From Punica granatum (Eukaryota > Streptophyta > Magnoliopsida > Myrtales > Lythraceae): a DNA stretch of 64,000 bases. This document shows positions 36,301-48,000 of the stretch, in pieces. The position numbers and the translations under genes are program-made. The first letter of the stretch is position 1. Every line of letters starts with the position of its first letter. The stretch is from positions 24,700,568 through 24,764,567 of the forward strand of contig NC_045134.1 of the NCBI RefSeq assembly GCF_007655135.1. Direction: 5' to 3'. Under the pieces are notes generated by a model, which worked only from the letters and a program-made list of their open reading frames with translations, did no database searches and had not been told where the DNA came from.

Positions 36301-38596
36301 ATTTTTGAAGTTATTTTGTTGAGCCAGGTCGGCGGTGTAACGCCAAAGAAAGGTGGAACTGAACACTTGGGACTTCCTGAAGCGAAAGCTGAAACCAAGG
36401 CTAATGCCTCAGTCATTTGTGTTCCACATCCATTTGCTGCTGCTGCTATTATGGAGGCTTTGGAAGCTGAACTGGATCTTGTTGTGTGTATTACAGAGGA
36501 AATCCCTCAGCATGATATGGTATGATGGACTCTATACCTCACATCCAATAGTCATTTGCATAGGATGTGTCAACATCTGTATGTTATCTGGGATTTTTCA
36601 GAAAGAGTTGTGTTTTTCTTCTAATATTCAATTAGGCTTTATCTTTACTTATCTAAAGGAACTTTAATTTCTCTTTCTGGCAGTTTTTGAGAGCCATTAT
36701 ATGTGGAGATTAAAAGAGATAAGGATCCTTACGGATTCATAGCCATCTCTACTCAGGCTTTCGTAATATCATAATGTCTGTTAGGTTAGTGTTTAATTTA
36801 ATTTGAAAATTCGATATTGAGTAAAGATCAGCTGATAAATGATTTCTGACATCATTTTTTTTGGCTAGTACTGTAAGATGTAATTTGTAATATAAAGTCA
36901 TGCTGCTCTTGATTGATCGGTTGCTGTGTCCTTTGAACGTTGGAAGGTTAGTAGTTTCCTTCAAAGAACTATTCTAAAGTCTTCTACTCAAAACATTTCA
37001 GGTAAAAATCAAGGCTGCCCTCAACAAGCATAAAAAACACGCCTCATTGGAGAATGTAAAATTGGAATTATGCCTGGGTACATTCATTAACCTGGAAGGT
37101 TGGAATTGTTTCTCAATCAGGGACCGTGACTTATGAAGCGGTAACCATTCTTCACATGAATATTAGTTTTTTTTTCAATTTTATTTTTATGTCCACTTTC
37201 TAATTCACTTCTACATTAAAGTATCAGCAAAAGAGTGGGGTTGTTGTCCGGTTTGGTGGGGGGCAGGGGAAGTGTAGTATCTGAAATCTGAGAAGAGAAA
37301 ATTATTCTAGTGCTGCTGGGAGTTGAGGAGCTGGAGAAACTCTCGCAAAAGCAGTTTCTGTTCCTTTGGTTGTTTTCAGGCTAGGATCGTATCTAAAGCT
37401 TGAAGCAATGAAAATCACAGCTTTTTCATGTTTGGGAGTTTAATTCTTTTTGCGGGTTTTCCGAACAACTGCTGTTGGTCTTGGGCAATCTACCTATGTA
37501 GGTATAGGCGAGGACCCTTTCAACGGGACAAACTTTGTCGATTGTGTGGAGAGATTTCTCGCTGATCCTCAAACAGAAGGTAGATGCATTTGAAACCGAC
37601 GTTCTGCTAATCAGTATTAAATCACTCGCAGAGACAATGAGATATGTTCTTCCCGGGTTAATTTTAAGTTCTTGGTTAGCTTTAGAATTTGAAAGGACTC
37701 CTGATTTCCTGTGGTTTACTTGTAAAGAACATGCAAGTTATTGTTACTGTTATTACTGAAGCAAGTAATTTCAGGAAAGTTTGGTGCTTGGTTTTCTGGT
37801 TAATTAGTCAATGAACTTTCTTGATGGCTCATTAACTACTGTCATAACGGCTCATTCTCTCTCACTTTGCTGGTGAAGTGATTTTGTTTACTTTTGAATG
37901 AAAAGAAAGATAATGCATCTTAGTGATGCAAAATTTCATTCCTACAATTCTCTTTCGGTTGTGCAATTGATCATTACTGCCCCTTGACCAGATATAGTTG
38001 TGACTAAGTTGATGATGTGCTTATCACAACTCGCCTGTTTCAGGGATAGTCTTGATTGGAGAAATTGGGGGTACTGCCGAAGAGGATGCTGCTGCATTGA
38101 TTGAGGTAAGAAAGTTAATTTGGCATAAGCAAATCTTGGTACCTCGGTGGCATAAAATGTTGGGTTGGTTAATCAGAAGATTTCTCCAATTACATCAGCC
38201 TACAGTTCTTTTACTTAGATTCTACTGATCAATCAGGCTGATACTGTTTCCGGATTCAATCTGGTCCCTCCTAGACAATTCCCCGATTTTTTCATACTAA
38301 GAAACTAAAATTTTAGGTTGACAAGAAATTTAATTATTTTTACATTAACCTTTTCCAATTGATAAAAATATAAAGAGTGTAATTGGTTTCTGATTTACGT
38401 GACCCTCTGCTGATCGACGAGAAGAGGCGAGAGTCGAAATCAAATGCTACTGATTTTCATTCTTGCTCTTGTACTCATGTCGGAATCGTTCCTCTTTGTT
38501 GATCGATGGAACAGGAAAGTAAGACTGAGAAACCTATTGTTGCATTCATTGCTTGTCTAACCGCTCCACCTGGACCGTGAATGGCTCACGCTGGAG
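33371..38596 (+). pseudogene. Succinyl-CoA ligase (ADP-forming) alpha subunit, mitochondrial: pseudogene, exons 1-6
   Basis: The exon structure is kept: 33371-33592, 36328-36519, 37002-37140, about 37456-37579, 38044-38105 and 38515-38596. Recognisable blocks: [58 protein letters not shown] text, [52 protein letters not shown] and EKPIVAFIACLTAPPG. The lesions are many. A frameshift separates the start from SAVFVDKN. A few residues are missing after EHLGLP. Exon 3 lacks the region around the family's GPNCPG motif, has TAA after PGYIH and has a 1-base loss. The exon 4 acceptor reads CGG instead of CAG. A TGA follows CLTAPPGP. The intact enzyme does the substrate-level phosphorylation step of the TCA cycle in mitochondria, and its catalytic His lies downstream of the exon 3 stop. 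Introns are present, so this is a duplicated, not a processed, copy. The last exon is at about 43980-44125. Confidence 0.85.
34200..35585. mobile_element. Non-autonomous hAT transposon (1386 bp)
   Basis: An 8-bp target duplication ATTAGGAT is exact at 34192-34199 and 35586-35593. The left end CAGAGTTGTCAGAATCG and the reverse-complemented right end CATGGTTGTCAGAATCG differ at two positions and fit the hAT terminus (CAGGGTTGTC...). Subterminal regions are packed with GAATCGTGAATCGCGATTC-type short inverted and direct repeats (34211-34310 and 35425-35575). The interior has no transposase reading frame. It sits in intron 1 of the succinyl-CoA ligase pseudogene. Confidence 0.85.
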
Positions 38597-38599
38597 GTA

Positions 38600-40100
38600 C
38601 TACTATGAGAAAAAGATAAAAACTCCCCCTTATGATTTAGGATTTATCGCACCATGTTCTTTTATTTGAGACAATTAGCTCCATGTGATTTACTCCGTCA
38701 GACATAAGGGGTTACGACATTAATTTTTTTTTATTTTCAGTCCTCAATCTTTAAACTTTTAATCATTTTGGTTATAAATCTTTTTCTTTTATCATTCCTA
38801 TCCTAAACTTTCCATTTTGTTTCATTTTAATCTAACAAAGAAATTCGAAAGGGAATCGGAGTTGAGGCCGCCAATCGGCGATCCCGACCCCTCCACCTTG
38901 GTCACCGGCGACCTCGGTGGAGGTGTCGAGATTGCTGATTGGCGTCCCCGACCCCGAATCGACTGGGGACTCCGACTCGGAGGTCCCCGATCGATTCGGG
39001 GTCCGAGCCGCCAATCGGCGACCACAACCACTCCATCGAGGTCGCCGGGGTCCTTGGTCGATTCGGGGTCGCCGATTTATCCCAACTCCAAACCACAATG
39101 GGGTTTTTGTCTTTTTTTCCAAAAAAATTCCCTGTTTTGGTTTCTCTTATGGTTGGCTTATCATAAATGGGAAAAATTTCTGCCATCCGTTTGAATTACG
39201 GGTTGTACTTCCCACCGAGATATATAGACAGAGATCAATTAGAGGTTCGCAGAAAAATTAAGATACGGTCGGACAGTCGATCAGAGCCTTTTTCTTAGTT
39301 AGTCCAACTACTAAATAAAAGGTAAAAACTATGTGCATGCGAGTTTCAACATAAATATAGTTTGCCAATGTTTCACTATTGAAAGAACCTATAAATATTT
39401 AAGAAAGCATGAAATGAAAACTCGGAGCAACCCTCTTCAGTCTTCCCTCCCGACTGCTCGGCTAAATCGACCTGTAACCGAGACCAATGCCTGAGTGAGT
39501 GACTGATCAGCAAAGCGGACCTGCTATTTCAGTAAGAATCATCAGCATAAGCAAGGCGAGGGCATAATCATCTGGTGACAATTGAACAATCACATCTGCT
39601 GTGAGTAAACATACATAATACCTTGACCCCGAACTCTCATCCTCTCCTAGAGTCACGGCCTCAAGGGTCAGTTGCCCCGGTGATTCCTCGACATTTCATT
39701 ACTGATCCGGACAGAGAAAACACAGATTAAAGGAAAGCCAAATATATGCAGATGTATTGCTACACCTAACAGGAGTATATATAAGCTCATGCCACGAATC
39801 GGCCCCCCCTTTTTTTTTCCGAGCAAAACCAATTAGTAGAAACGCTCAACATAGCTATATATATAACGCGAAATTCAAACTGGTGAGCCAAAAAACAGTT
39901 GTTTCCACAATATCCTTAGGTAACAACAGACACTAGCGCGCACGCGCAAAAACAAATATATAAAAAATATATATATATATATATCTGTGTACATATGCGA
40001 ACAAGTTATCAGGCCTTCCCTGCCGATTGGAGAAAGAAAAATTAAACAGTCGACGAGGCACCACGTCCGTTAAGCTCTTACTTATTTAAATATACGGGTC
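38600..40100. other. Repeat-rich DNA separating pseudogene exons
   Basis: 38860-39080 is a GC-rich patch with internal repeats: CCGCCAATCGGCGA at 38868-38881 and again at 39008-39021, and several ATTCGGGGTC units. Several overlapping frames stay open through it on both strands, as expected of such repeats, and none looks like a gene. 39780-40010 has short TA and T runs. The last part before 40261 may be the 3' UTR of the kelch-like gene. Confidence 0.4.
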
Positions 40101-40261
40101 TTTCCCAGAAGAACTCCCCAGCAGAAAACTAAGGAACGCAAAGAAACATTCTCTAGTCTCGGCGCTGTGAACAACCAAAATGGGAAGACATAGAAAATCT
40201 TTTTCGCTGCTAATATACAATATAAAGTTCAAAAGGGGTAAAATTAAGGAAGGGCGTAGAC

Positions 40262-41494
40262 TCACATGGCAAAACAAGCGCATAGGTATCCACCTCGGCC
40301 AACGTCCCCGAAGTCGTAGCTGAATGATCTAAGAGGGACACAATTGATAGAGGAATAAGCCTTTAGATTGCCAAGCTTTCTCTTCCTGCTCTTGCCAGCG
40401 GTGATTTTCTTCTCTAAACGAACGACATCCAAGTTGAAGCGGAGGTTTCCATAGCCATATGTTGTTAGATCAACCCATTTACTAGGCCCGCCGGAGAAAA
40501 TCGCTGCCTTCCCACCACCGCAATCCATCACCCTGCGCTGCCCGGAATAGATTTTCCGGATACCTTTTCCGTGTCTTGGACGGCGAACCGGAATAATTTC
40601 CGCTTCTCCCTTCTCCTGTGCAAGATCATAGGCGACCAGATAGGACGCCCCATGGTGATAGGATGGGAAACCAAACCAAGGATACCACAGACCATCCACA
40701 ACCTCGGACCCACCAGTTCTCCAATTTGCGTGAAGCACCGGTAACCAGTCAAGCCTCGAGCTCTTCTTCCACCCTTCAAATGGATGATTGCCATCCAGCA
40801 CATAGACCAGACCGCGTACAAGCGTCAATACAATGCAACTTTCCACAACATCGAAGGACTGTACATTGTAATCGTGTGGTGTAGAAAAGTCGTGAGGATC
40901 AAGTATGGGTTCGGGGAGGGCAGCCCACTCATTCGAGTCTGGGTCGAGAACTTCAATGCATGCTCCGGGATGGTGTTCCTTGTTATATGAAGGATCGAAT
41001 GACTCTGGGAGCACGTAAAGCTTCCCAAGGAGAGCAATGACAATGGGGAGAATTTTGGGGGCATTGAGCTTTGGCCCTTTCCTCAGATAGGCAAGGGAGT
41101 TTCGGTTTCCTGGGGGATATTCAGTGGACGGGAGACGGTGTGTGTCGAGGATATACACGTCAAGAGAGGGACCTCTATTTGAAGAAGGAACATCCCACCT
41201 GCCTCCGATCATGTAGATTGAGGAGCCCAAGCAACCGAAACCCATTAGTTGAGGGAGATCATGGGGCCGGAGAGTGAGTACTGGCGGTGGCAAGGGGCGA
41301 TGAGAATGGCTGCTGTCATCTTCTACATGTAAAGCATGAATTGTGTAGATAGACATTGTATCCGGGACCTGGTCGTCGTCGATATCGCTGTGGCAAGGGT
41401 TGATGGGGACACGAAGCTCCCCGTGAAAGTAGACGACGTATACCACCGTCTCGCTCTTATCACATGACGAAGGATCCTGTTGCTCAGGTATCAT
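40262..41494 (-). CDS. Kelch-repeat / galactose-oxidase-like beta-propeller protein
   Basis: Coding part of about 410 residues in one exon, starting MIPEQQDPSSCDKSE. Kelch-like blades are visible: GFGCLGSSIYMIGG, SLDVYILDTH, LLGKLYVLPES, ACIEVLDPDSNEWAALPEP and LVYVLDGNHPFEGW. There is no F-box in the visible part, although many plant relatives have one. An in-frame ATG exists at 41551, but a splice acceptor (TTACAG) ends at 41520 and a matching donor (CAG then GTAATT) lies at 42150/42149 on the minus strand. I therefore read 41549-41495 as mostly intron/leader and choose 41494. Function is unknown beyond a protein-interaction propeller. It lies opposite to, and between, the last two exons of the succinyl-CoA ligase pseudogene. 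Confidence 0.75.
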   Translation of the reverse strand: MIPEQQDPSSCDKSETVVYVVYFHGELRVPINPCHSDIDDDQVPDTMSIYTIHALHVEDDSSHSHRPLPPPVLTLRPHDLPQLMGFGCLGSSIYMIGGRWDVPSSNRGPSLDVYILDTHRLPSTEYPPGNRNSLAYLRKGPKLNAPKILPIVIALLGKLYVLPESFDPSYNKEHHPGACIEVLDPDSNEWAALPEPILDPHDFSTPHDYNVQSFDVVESCIVLTLVRGLVYVLDGNHPFEGWKKSSRLDWLPVLHANWRTGGSEVVDGLWYPWFGFPSYHHGASYLVAYDLAQEKGEAEIIPVRRPRHGKGIRKIYSGQRRVMDCGGGKAAIFSGGPSKWVDLTTYGYGNLRFNLDVVRLEKKITAGKSRKRKLGNLKAYSSINCVPLRSFSYDFGDVGRGGYLCACFAM

Positions 41495-42400
41495 TGCTCC
41501 TGCCTCTCGTGAACCACCTCTGTAATTTATAGATAGGTAGCAGCAAAGCAATTAGAGGATATATGTGTGTGTGTGTGTACGTGTAGAAGACGACGCCATC
41601 GCCATGCATGCATTATATACATCAATAAGGCAGGCGCCACCATAGATATGGAAGAAGCTCCCTCTTGCAAACAATTGGATGGATCGACACAAACATCCTC
41701 CCGACTCGATCCGACAGTACATGGAGCGAGAGCAAAGGGGCATATACATAGAGAGCTCGAATTAAACACCAAAGCGAACAGAGTAGTAGTACTTGGAGAG
41801 ATATATAAGTTCATTTAGTGCACGAATGTAAGGATGTATGCAATTGCTCGAAAGTTCGTGGTATATATTCGACAGGTACCCGATGAAACCGCAGCAAGCA
41901 ACAGAACAATAGCGGCAAAATCAATCAATTAATCAATCAGGATGAAACCAATTGAATACCACAATTCCCTGCCTCAATGTCTCCTACCCCTCTCCTCTCC
42001 TCAACCCCGTTATCCTCTCCTTAATTATTAGACGTTAAACAATCCCTCACCCATCAATAAATAGGGAAAACAAAGCCATCCCATTAGATTTTAGGGTTTT
42101 ATTGGCAGAATGCTAAGCTAAAAAACGATGGCAGGCAAAGAAAAATTACCTGTTCATAGAGGGATGACAATGAAAAAAAGATGCGTTCTGAAGCTGCCTG
42201 CGTGCCTGCCTCTCTTCTCTAGTAGAAGAAGCTTGAAATTCACCAACCTTCCTTCCTCTGTTAAGCCCCGGGAACGAACAGTGAATTGAATGTACAAGAG
42301 AAAATTGGATCGATTAACTGTTGAAAGAGGATTGATTCATCGGAGACAACCGCCGATGCTCTTCTGCTGGCGCTGTTACGAAAATATATAATAAAAACAC
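41495..42400 (-). promoter_or_regulatory. 5' UTR intron and promoter of the kelch-like gene
   Basis: Minus strand: a TATATATT-type box near 42383-42391, a leader exon from about 42350 to 42150 with CT-rich sequence, donor GTAATT, an intron 42149-41520 with a (CA)n run (about 41564-41578), acceptor TTACAG, then 25 bases to the ATG. Inferred from splice-site strings, without transcript evidence. Confidence 0.45.
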
Positions 42401-43438
42401 CCTAGGTTGTGTTTGATTTTTAAAACCAAAACTCAACTCAACTCAAAAATCAGGATGGGCTTTACATGAATTGTGTTTGCTAGAATTATAACAAGGATCT
42501 TCAGTCATTGTGACACTAGGTTGATGTACTGGCCGGCATGTACCTATTGGATAGCTATTTTTCTGCACGTACTGAGCAGAATGTCTATGGCTGTTCCCTG
42601 GACCTTAATGTTCATGTCATGTTCGTCTGAGGTTTAGTTGCAAAACAAAAACGGCCCTACAATTTTCAGCTTCAAGAGGAATAGTTAGAGGAAAAACTCC
42701 CCCTTGAGTTCAAATTGGAAATTTATCATGCACCGAATTCGATATGTAAAGATCACATAATGGTTAGTTTCGAGTTGTTTACAATAAGGGCATGCTAGGC
42801 CTACTATGATTTGTATTTCTGTTATTTATCTTTATGTTATTGAATCGCTGCTCCTTACAGAATGCAGAAAACCTTAGAGATTTAAAATCTTGATGAAATG
42901 AAAAAAGAGGTTTCAGCATCAGGATCTATGGCCGAAGAAGAATCAACCGGTGTGGAAACTGACCTAACTCTAAAATCAAATGTGCCTATTAAGCTGCTCT
43001 AGAATCATTGAGGAAGTCACTTTTGGAAAGTTGATATCCTGAGTTGCTGGACGCATTGCATGAAGCTTCAAGACAAGCAAAGGAGTTGGAGCTAATAATG
43101 CCTGTTGAGTATTCGAACATATTAGTAGATGTTGATCGTAAGCGTATCTCTGGCTCAAACAAAATGGGCCTTTCCATTTTCCATTTCCATCATATGCTTG
43201 GTTACTTGCTGATTAAATAAGCAAATAAAGTTGAGGAATTCGTTATCTCTAATTAAGCTTTTGTCCTGCCATAAATGGTGAGCTGATGAGGCAGATGCAG
43301 AGGAGCAGTTATATTTGCAGATTTTGCTGTATCATTGCACAGAGAGGCTGACAATCAACTCAAGGGAGACTGAAGTAATGATGGTTCGATTCCGTTTTTC
43401 GGGCAATTAGATAATCCATTAATGTTTTGCAGCCAACT

Positions 43439-43707
43439 CCCCAGGGAAAATGCCAAGACAAGCGTTTGCTGTGCAGGCATACAGCAGCAGGGCTGCATGC
43501 TATATGAAACTGGGGGAATTCTCGGAGGCAATGAAAGATGCGGAGAAGTGTATCGAGCTCGAACCAAAGTCCTCCATGGGGTATAGGAGAAAAGGCGATC
43601 TCCTGTTTCACATGGAGGAATATAACTTAGCTACTGAGACTTACCTGCAAGGGCTGCGTTATGATCCTTCAGATTTGCAATTGTCTGATAGTTTGATAAA
43701 GTACTGA
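43439..43707 (+). pseudogene. TPR co-chaperone fragment (HOP/STI1-like)
   Basis: AYSSRAACYMKLGEFSEAMKDAEKCIELEP and GYRRKGDLLFHMEEYNLATETYLQGLRYDP form two tetratricopeptide helices pairs close to the TPR2 region of Hsp70-Hsp90 organising proteins (which have YSNRAACYTKLG...DAEKCIELDP). A TTTTGCAG acceptor-like string precedes it at about 43427-43434. The frame ends at 43707 after SDSLIKY. Upstream (42860-43400) I find only broken frames, so the rest of the protein is missing or unrecognisable. A gene fragment is the likeliest reading; a short expressed TPR protein is not excluded. Confidence 0.6.
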
Positions 43708-43979
43708 AGCTGTACCACCATATTTCGAAAGAAAAAACAATAAGTGTCTGCCTTAGTGGCCTCAAATGGTGGACACCCGTGGTTTAAGCAACTGTTGCCA
43801 AATACTGCAGGCGTGTGAAAAGACTTAAAGCTGCGGATTCCATGGAAGAATCGGAAGAGAGTGAGGCAATGTTTCTTTTCAACCAAGATGATAAGGATAT
43901 GACTATGTGGAGCTTTTCATTGATCCTTTTCTGTCTTAGACGTGACTGATGGTCTTTTGCTTTCCCGGTTTCCACAGGA

Positions 43980-44125
43980 TGAGGCAGTTCCCGAACCCAG
44001 TCCTGATCCAAAGAAGGGCACTGTATCTGCTCCAGCGGACAGTCAAGACCCTCGGAGAAGCTGGGGTCAAAGTGGTGGAATCTCCTGCTAAGATTGGAGC
44101 TTCCATGCTCGATGTGTTTTGAGCA
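43980..44125 (+). pseudogene. Succinyl-CoA ligase alpha pseudogene, last exon
   Basis: KTLGEAGVKVVESPAKIGASMLDVF matches the conserved C terminus of the alpha subunit (family: KTLREAGVTVVESPAKIGAAMLDVFKQRGL). A one-base gain gives GTG TTT TGA, so the final EQRGL is out of frame and a stop is created at about 44120. The start of the exon no longer resembles the family. It lies about 5.4 kb beyond exon 6 (38515-38596). Confidence 0.75.
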
Positions 44126-44856
44126 GAGAGGTCTCATATAATTACAGCTGCAGCCTGGGGAGGGTTGCTTCTCGAATCCGTTCCGGTTCATTCCCTTCTA
44201 ACGGTCATTTTTTTTTACAAAGAAAAACATCCTGAATTTTTACTTCGGATGGAATGCATCTGGCACGTAATGCGTACATCTCAAGAGGGAGTTATCTCAT
44301 TCTTCGTACTAAACCCGATCATATTTCCAAGCTGCATCGCCACACATGAACTGGGATTTGAAGTCCGACTTTGTTGTCATAAGCAGGAGTTCCCAATGGT
44401 AGGATTGGTTGGAAGTCTTCTTATCGTACATATTTGTACTGATAAAAAATTTTCACAAGTGGTCGTAAACTAAGTTAAGAGCATTTCTCTTCAGCAATAT
44501 TGTTCTGGCTATCTTTCCAGTGCCGATGCTGACCGTCGATTTCTTACTTTCATAATTGGCCATAGGTTAAGTTAAGAGCATTCTTCTTCAACAATATCAC
44601 TGGGGCTACGATATCCCGACTGTGTGTTTTGCTTCCGGGCTTTGGCCTCCTATTTCCATCGATAAAAAATAAAAACATTGGATTAAAATGAATCGCATCC
44701 AAATGTTAGGGGATCAAGACGTAATTTTCATAAAATGGGGTATAAAGATCCCGTGAACGGGACGGTCCCGTGGTACCCCTAACCTTCTCCGTGACCGAAC
44801 CTTCTCACAGTCACTGCAACCTCACTGCTTCTCCTTTCGGACGGTAGGGTTTTTGG

Positions 44857-44891
<35 letters not shown>

Positions 44892-45010
44892 AGTCACTCT
44901 TCACTGCTCCAAAACCCCAATCGAAGCAACCACTCGATCCCACTCTCAATGGAAAACTAGCAGCTTCGCGGGCCCTGCATTTCCCGGAGTCTTCCCGTCG
45001 TCCCGCGAAA
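44126..45010. promoter_or_regulatory. Intergenic DNA and STT3 promoter/leader
   Basis: No gene seen up to about 44780. The stretch before the STT3 start is pyrimidine-rich, with a (CT)n run at 44860-44888, a common feature of plant 5' leaders of constitutive genes. No clear TATA box. Confidence 0.4.
44860..44888. repeat. (CT)n microsatellite in the STT3 leader
   Basis: About 14 CT dinucleotides, roughly 120 bases before the STT3 ATG; probably transcribed as 5' UTR. Confidence 0.9.
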
Positions 45011-48000
45011 ATGGTGGAGAAGCCCAATCAGGTCAACGCCGGCTCCAAATCCGGCAGCCCCACCATGCAGGCGACCTCCAAGCCCACAGATCTGCTCTCC
45101 CAACACTTCTCGATCCGATCCCTCAAGCTCAAGACCAAGCAGCAGGAGCTCCTCATCCGCGTCACCATCCTATGCCTCGTCTACGTACTCGCCTTCATCA
45201 CCCGCCTCTTCAGCGTCCTCCGCTACGAGTCCATGATCCACGAGTTTGATCCCTACTTCAATTACCGGACCACGCTGTTCCTCACCCAGAAGGGGTTCTA
45301 CGAGTTCTGGAACTGGTTCGATAGCGAGAGCTGGTACCCGCTCGGACGGATCATTGGCGGCACTCTCTACCCTGGCCTCATGGTCACCGCCGCATTGATT
45401 TACTGGACCATGAATGTCCTCCGATTCGCTGTCCACATTCGCGAAGTCTGCGTCTTGACTGCTCCGTTCTTCGCGTCTAACACTACCCTGGTCGCGTATT
45501 TCTTCGGGAAGGAAATTTGGGACACCGGGGCGGGACTCGTTGCTGCAGCACTTATTGCTATCTGCCCGGGTTATATATCGCGATCAGTCGCGGGGTCTTA
45601 TGATAACGAGGGTGTCGCGATTTTTGCCCTCCTGTTCACATTTTACCTGTTTGTTAAGGCTGTTAATACGGGTTCGCTCGCATGGTCTTTGGCCTCGGCA
45701 TTCGGGTACTTCTACATGGTGTCCGCTTGGGGTGGATATGTGTTTATTATCAACCTGATCCCTCTTTATGTGTTGGTGCTGTTGATCACTGGGAGGTACT
45801 CGATGAGACTGTATGTGGCGTACAACTGTATGTATGTGCTGGGAATGCTGCTTGCTATGCAAATTCGGTTTGTTGGGTTTCAGCATGTACAGTCCGGGGA
45901 GCATATGGCTGCGATGGGTGTTTTCTTCTTGTTGCAGGTCGCAACCCTTTGCTTGTAGCTGCAGTTTGGTGGTATTCTGTTAATTAGATTATTTGGCATG
46001 CCTTGAAACGACGAAATGGAATTTTAACTTACGCAAATCAGTCAGCAGATGAATTTTGATTGGATGAAATTTGGGAAGTCCAATTTAGATGTTAAGAAAC
46101 GCATTGAATTGATGTCAAGAATTGTAGTTGACAGTATATATTAAATGCATCTTGTACAGTGTTCTTTTGGGGTTAGATTAGGAAGGCTCCTCATATTTGG
46201 ATGAGAATGATCTCTTTCTTTCTACTGCTCGAGTTAATCTCTGCATATAAAATATGAACATATTATGCATTTACTAGGGGAAAAGAAAATCTTACTTTTG
46301 AGATGCGCATCAAAATTCTAGTCAATGACATCATTCGTTGTTGTGTTGTACATCGTTCCACTTGCACTATCTACAGCTTTTGCATTTTTTTTGTTCATAA
46401 GGCACTTCCATCACAAGATGAGTATATAATTTACCTAGTGGATCCATCTCTGCAGGTGTTTTACTTCCTTGATTGGGTTAAGCACCAGCTGAATGACACA
46501 AGATTGTTCCAAGCTTTCTTGAGGATTACTGTATCCACAGCAGTTGTTGTAGGTGCTATTGCTATCGGAGTTGGGACAGCATCTGGGTATATCTCTCCAT
46601 GGACAGGCCGTTTTTACTCTCTGCTCGATCCGACCTACGCAAAAGACCATATCCCTATCATTGCCTCTGTCTCAGAGCATCAGCCAACAGCATGGTCATC
46701 ATTCATGTTTGACTTTCATATTCTGCTTTTGCTCTTCCCAGCTGGTCTCTATTTCTGCTTTAAGCGGCTCTCTGATGCCACAATATTCATAGTCATGTAT
46801 GGTCTCACAAGCATGTATTTTGCTGGTGTTATGGTTCGTCTGATTCTCGTTGCTACTCCCGCCGTCTGCTTGATAAGCGCTATTGCTGTTTCTGCAACCA
46901 TCAAGAACTTAACTCAAGTGTTAAGGGCAAAGCCCAAGGTTGCCCAAACTGGCTCTAGCAGAGGAGGATCCAGTGGGAAGGCATCTTCTAAGGTGAGATT
47001 TATGTAGATATTTTTGTTCCTTTCGTGTCGCTGTTGTCATACTTGATAGACTGATGCAGTAGCTTTTGCTACTTTAACTTGCAAATCTGTTGGCATACGT
47101 TGTTCTGGGAAGCTTGTTAATTTACTTTAAGTAATTGCGTTAAACATAATTTTTTCTTAACTCAAAGAAAGCTCGTACTTCCCAATGAGTGCTTATTGTG
47201 TATCTGGATGTGTAATTTGACCGTTGAATAATTGGTCAATATGTGATAGTTTATCTTAGAGAAATTAGTTACAATATTCCACTTCTAGAGTTAGAGCCGC
47301 GCCAGCCACCAGGAAGTGTGAAGTCAGTTTGTTAATGTGAAGTCCCAAATTTGTGATTCTGAATATACAGTTTCTCTTGTGCAGGGTTCACTCGATCAAT
47401 CCCAGCCCATCAGTAAGAACGGTGCAATAGCATTGCTATTTGGTGCCTTTTACCTTCTGAGTAGGTATGCCATCCACTGTACATGGGTCACTTCTGAGGC
47501 ATACTCCTCTCCCTCGATTGTTTTGGCTGCTAGAGGTGCACATGGGAACAGGGTCATCTTTGATGATTATCGCGAGGCTTACTTTTGGCTTCGGCAGAAT
47601 ACTCCTCCCGATGCTAAGGTGATGTCATGGTGGGACTATGGGTACCAGATAACTGCCATGGGAAACAGAACTGTGATTGTTGATAATAACACATGGAACA
47701 ATACTCATATTGCTACTGTCGGACGTGCCATGTCATCTTATGAGGATGAAGCATATGAGATAATGAGATCACTTGATGTGGACTATGTATTGGTTGTTTT
47801 CGGTGGTGTCACTGGTTATTCTTCCGATGACATTAACAAGTAAGAGTTTGAATCTTATTTTACTTTCCCGCGTCCATCTTAACCTACCATTCTGTATTTC
47901 TTTTTGTTGCTTGTAGCACATCAGCTTTCATCTGTACTTAAATGACCTCATTCTATCTTGCTCCAGATTTCTATGGATGGTGAGGATTGGTGGGGGAATT

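Noticed and set aside
38817..39261. Five overlapping frames on both strands around 38.8-39.2 kb
   Set aside because: All come from one GC-rich internally repeated block; none has a start context or domain.
45938..45958. Short STT3 ending at 45958 (VATLCL)
   Set aside because: This is read-through into intron 1; splicing at 45937 to 46456 restores the family sequence.
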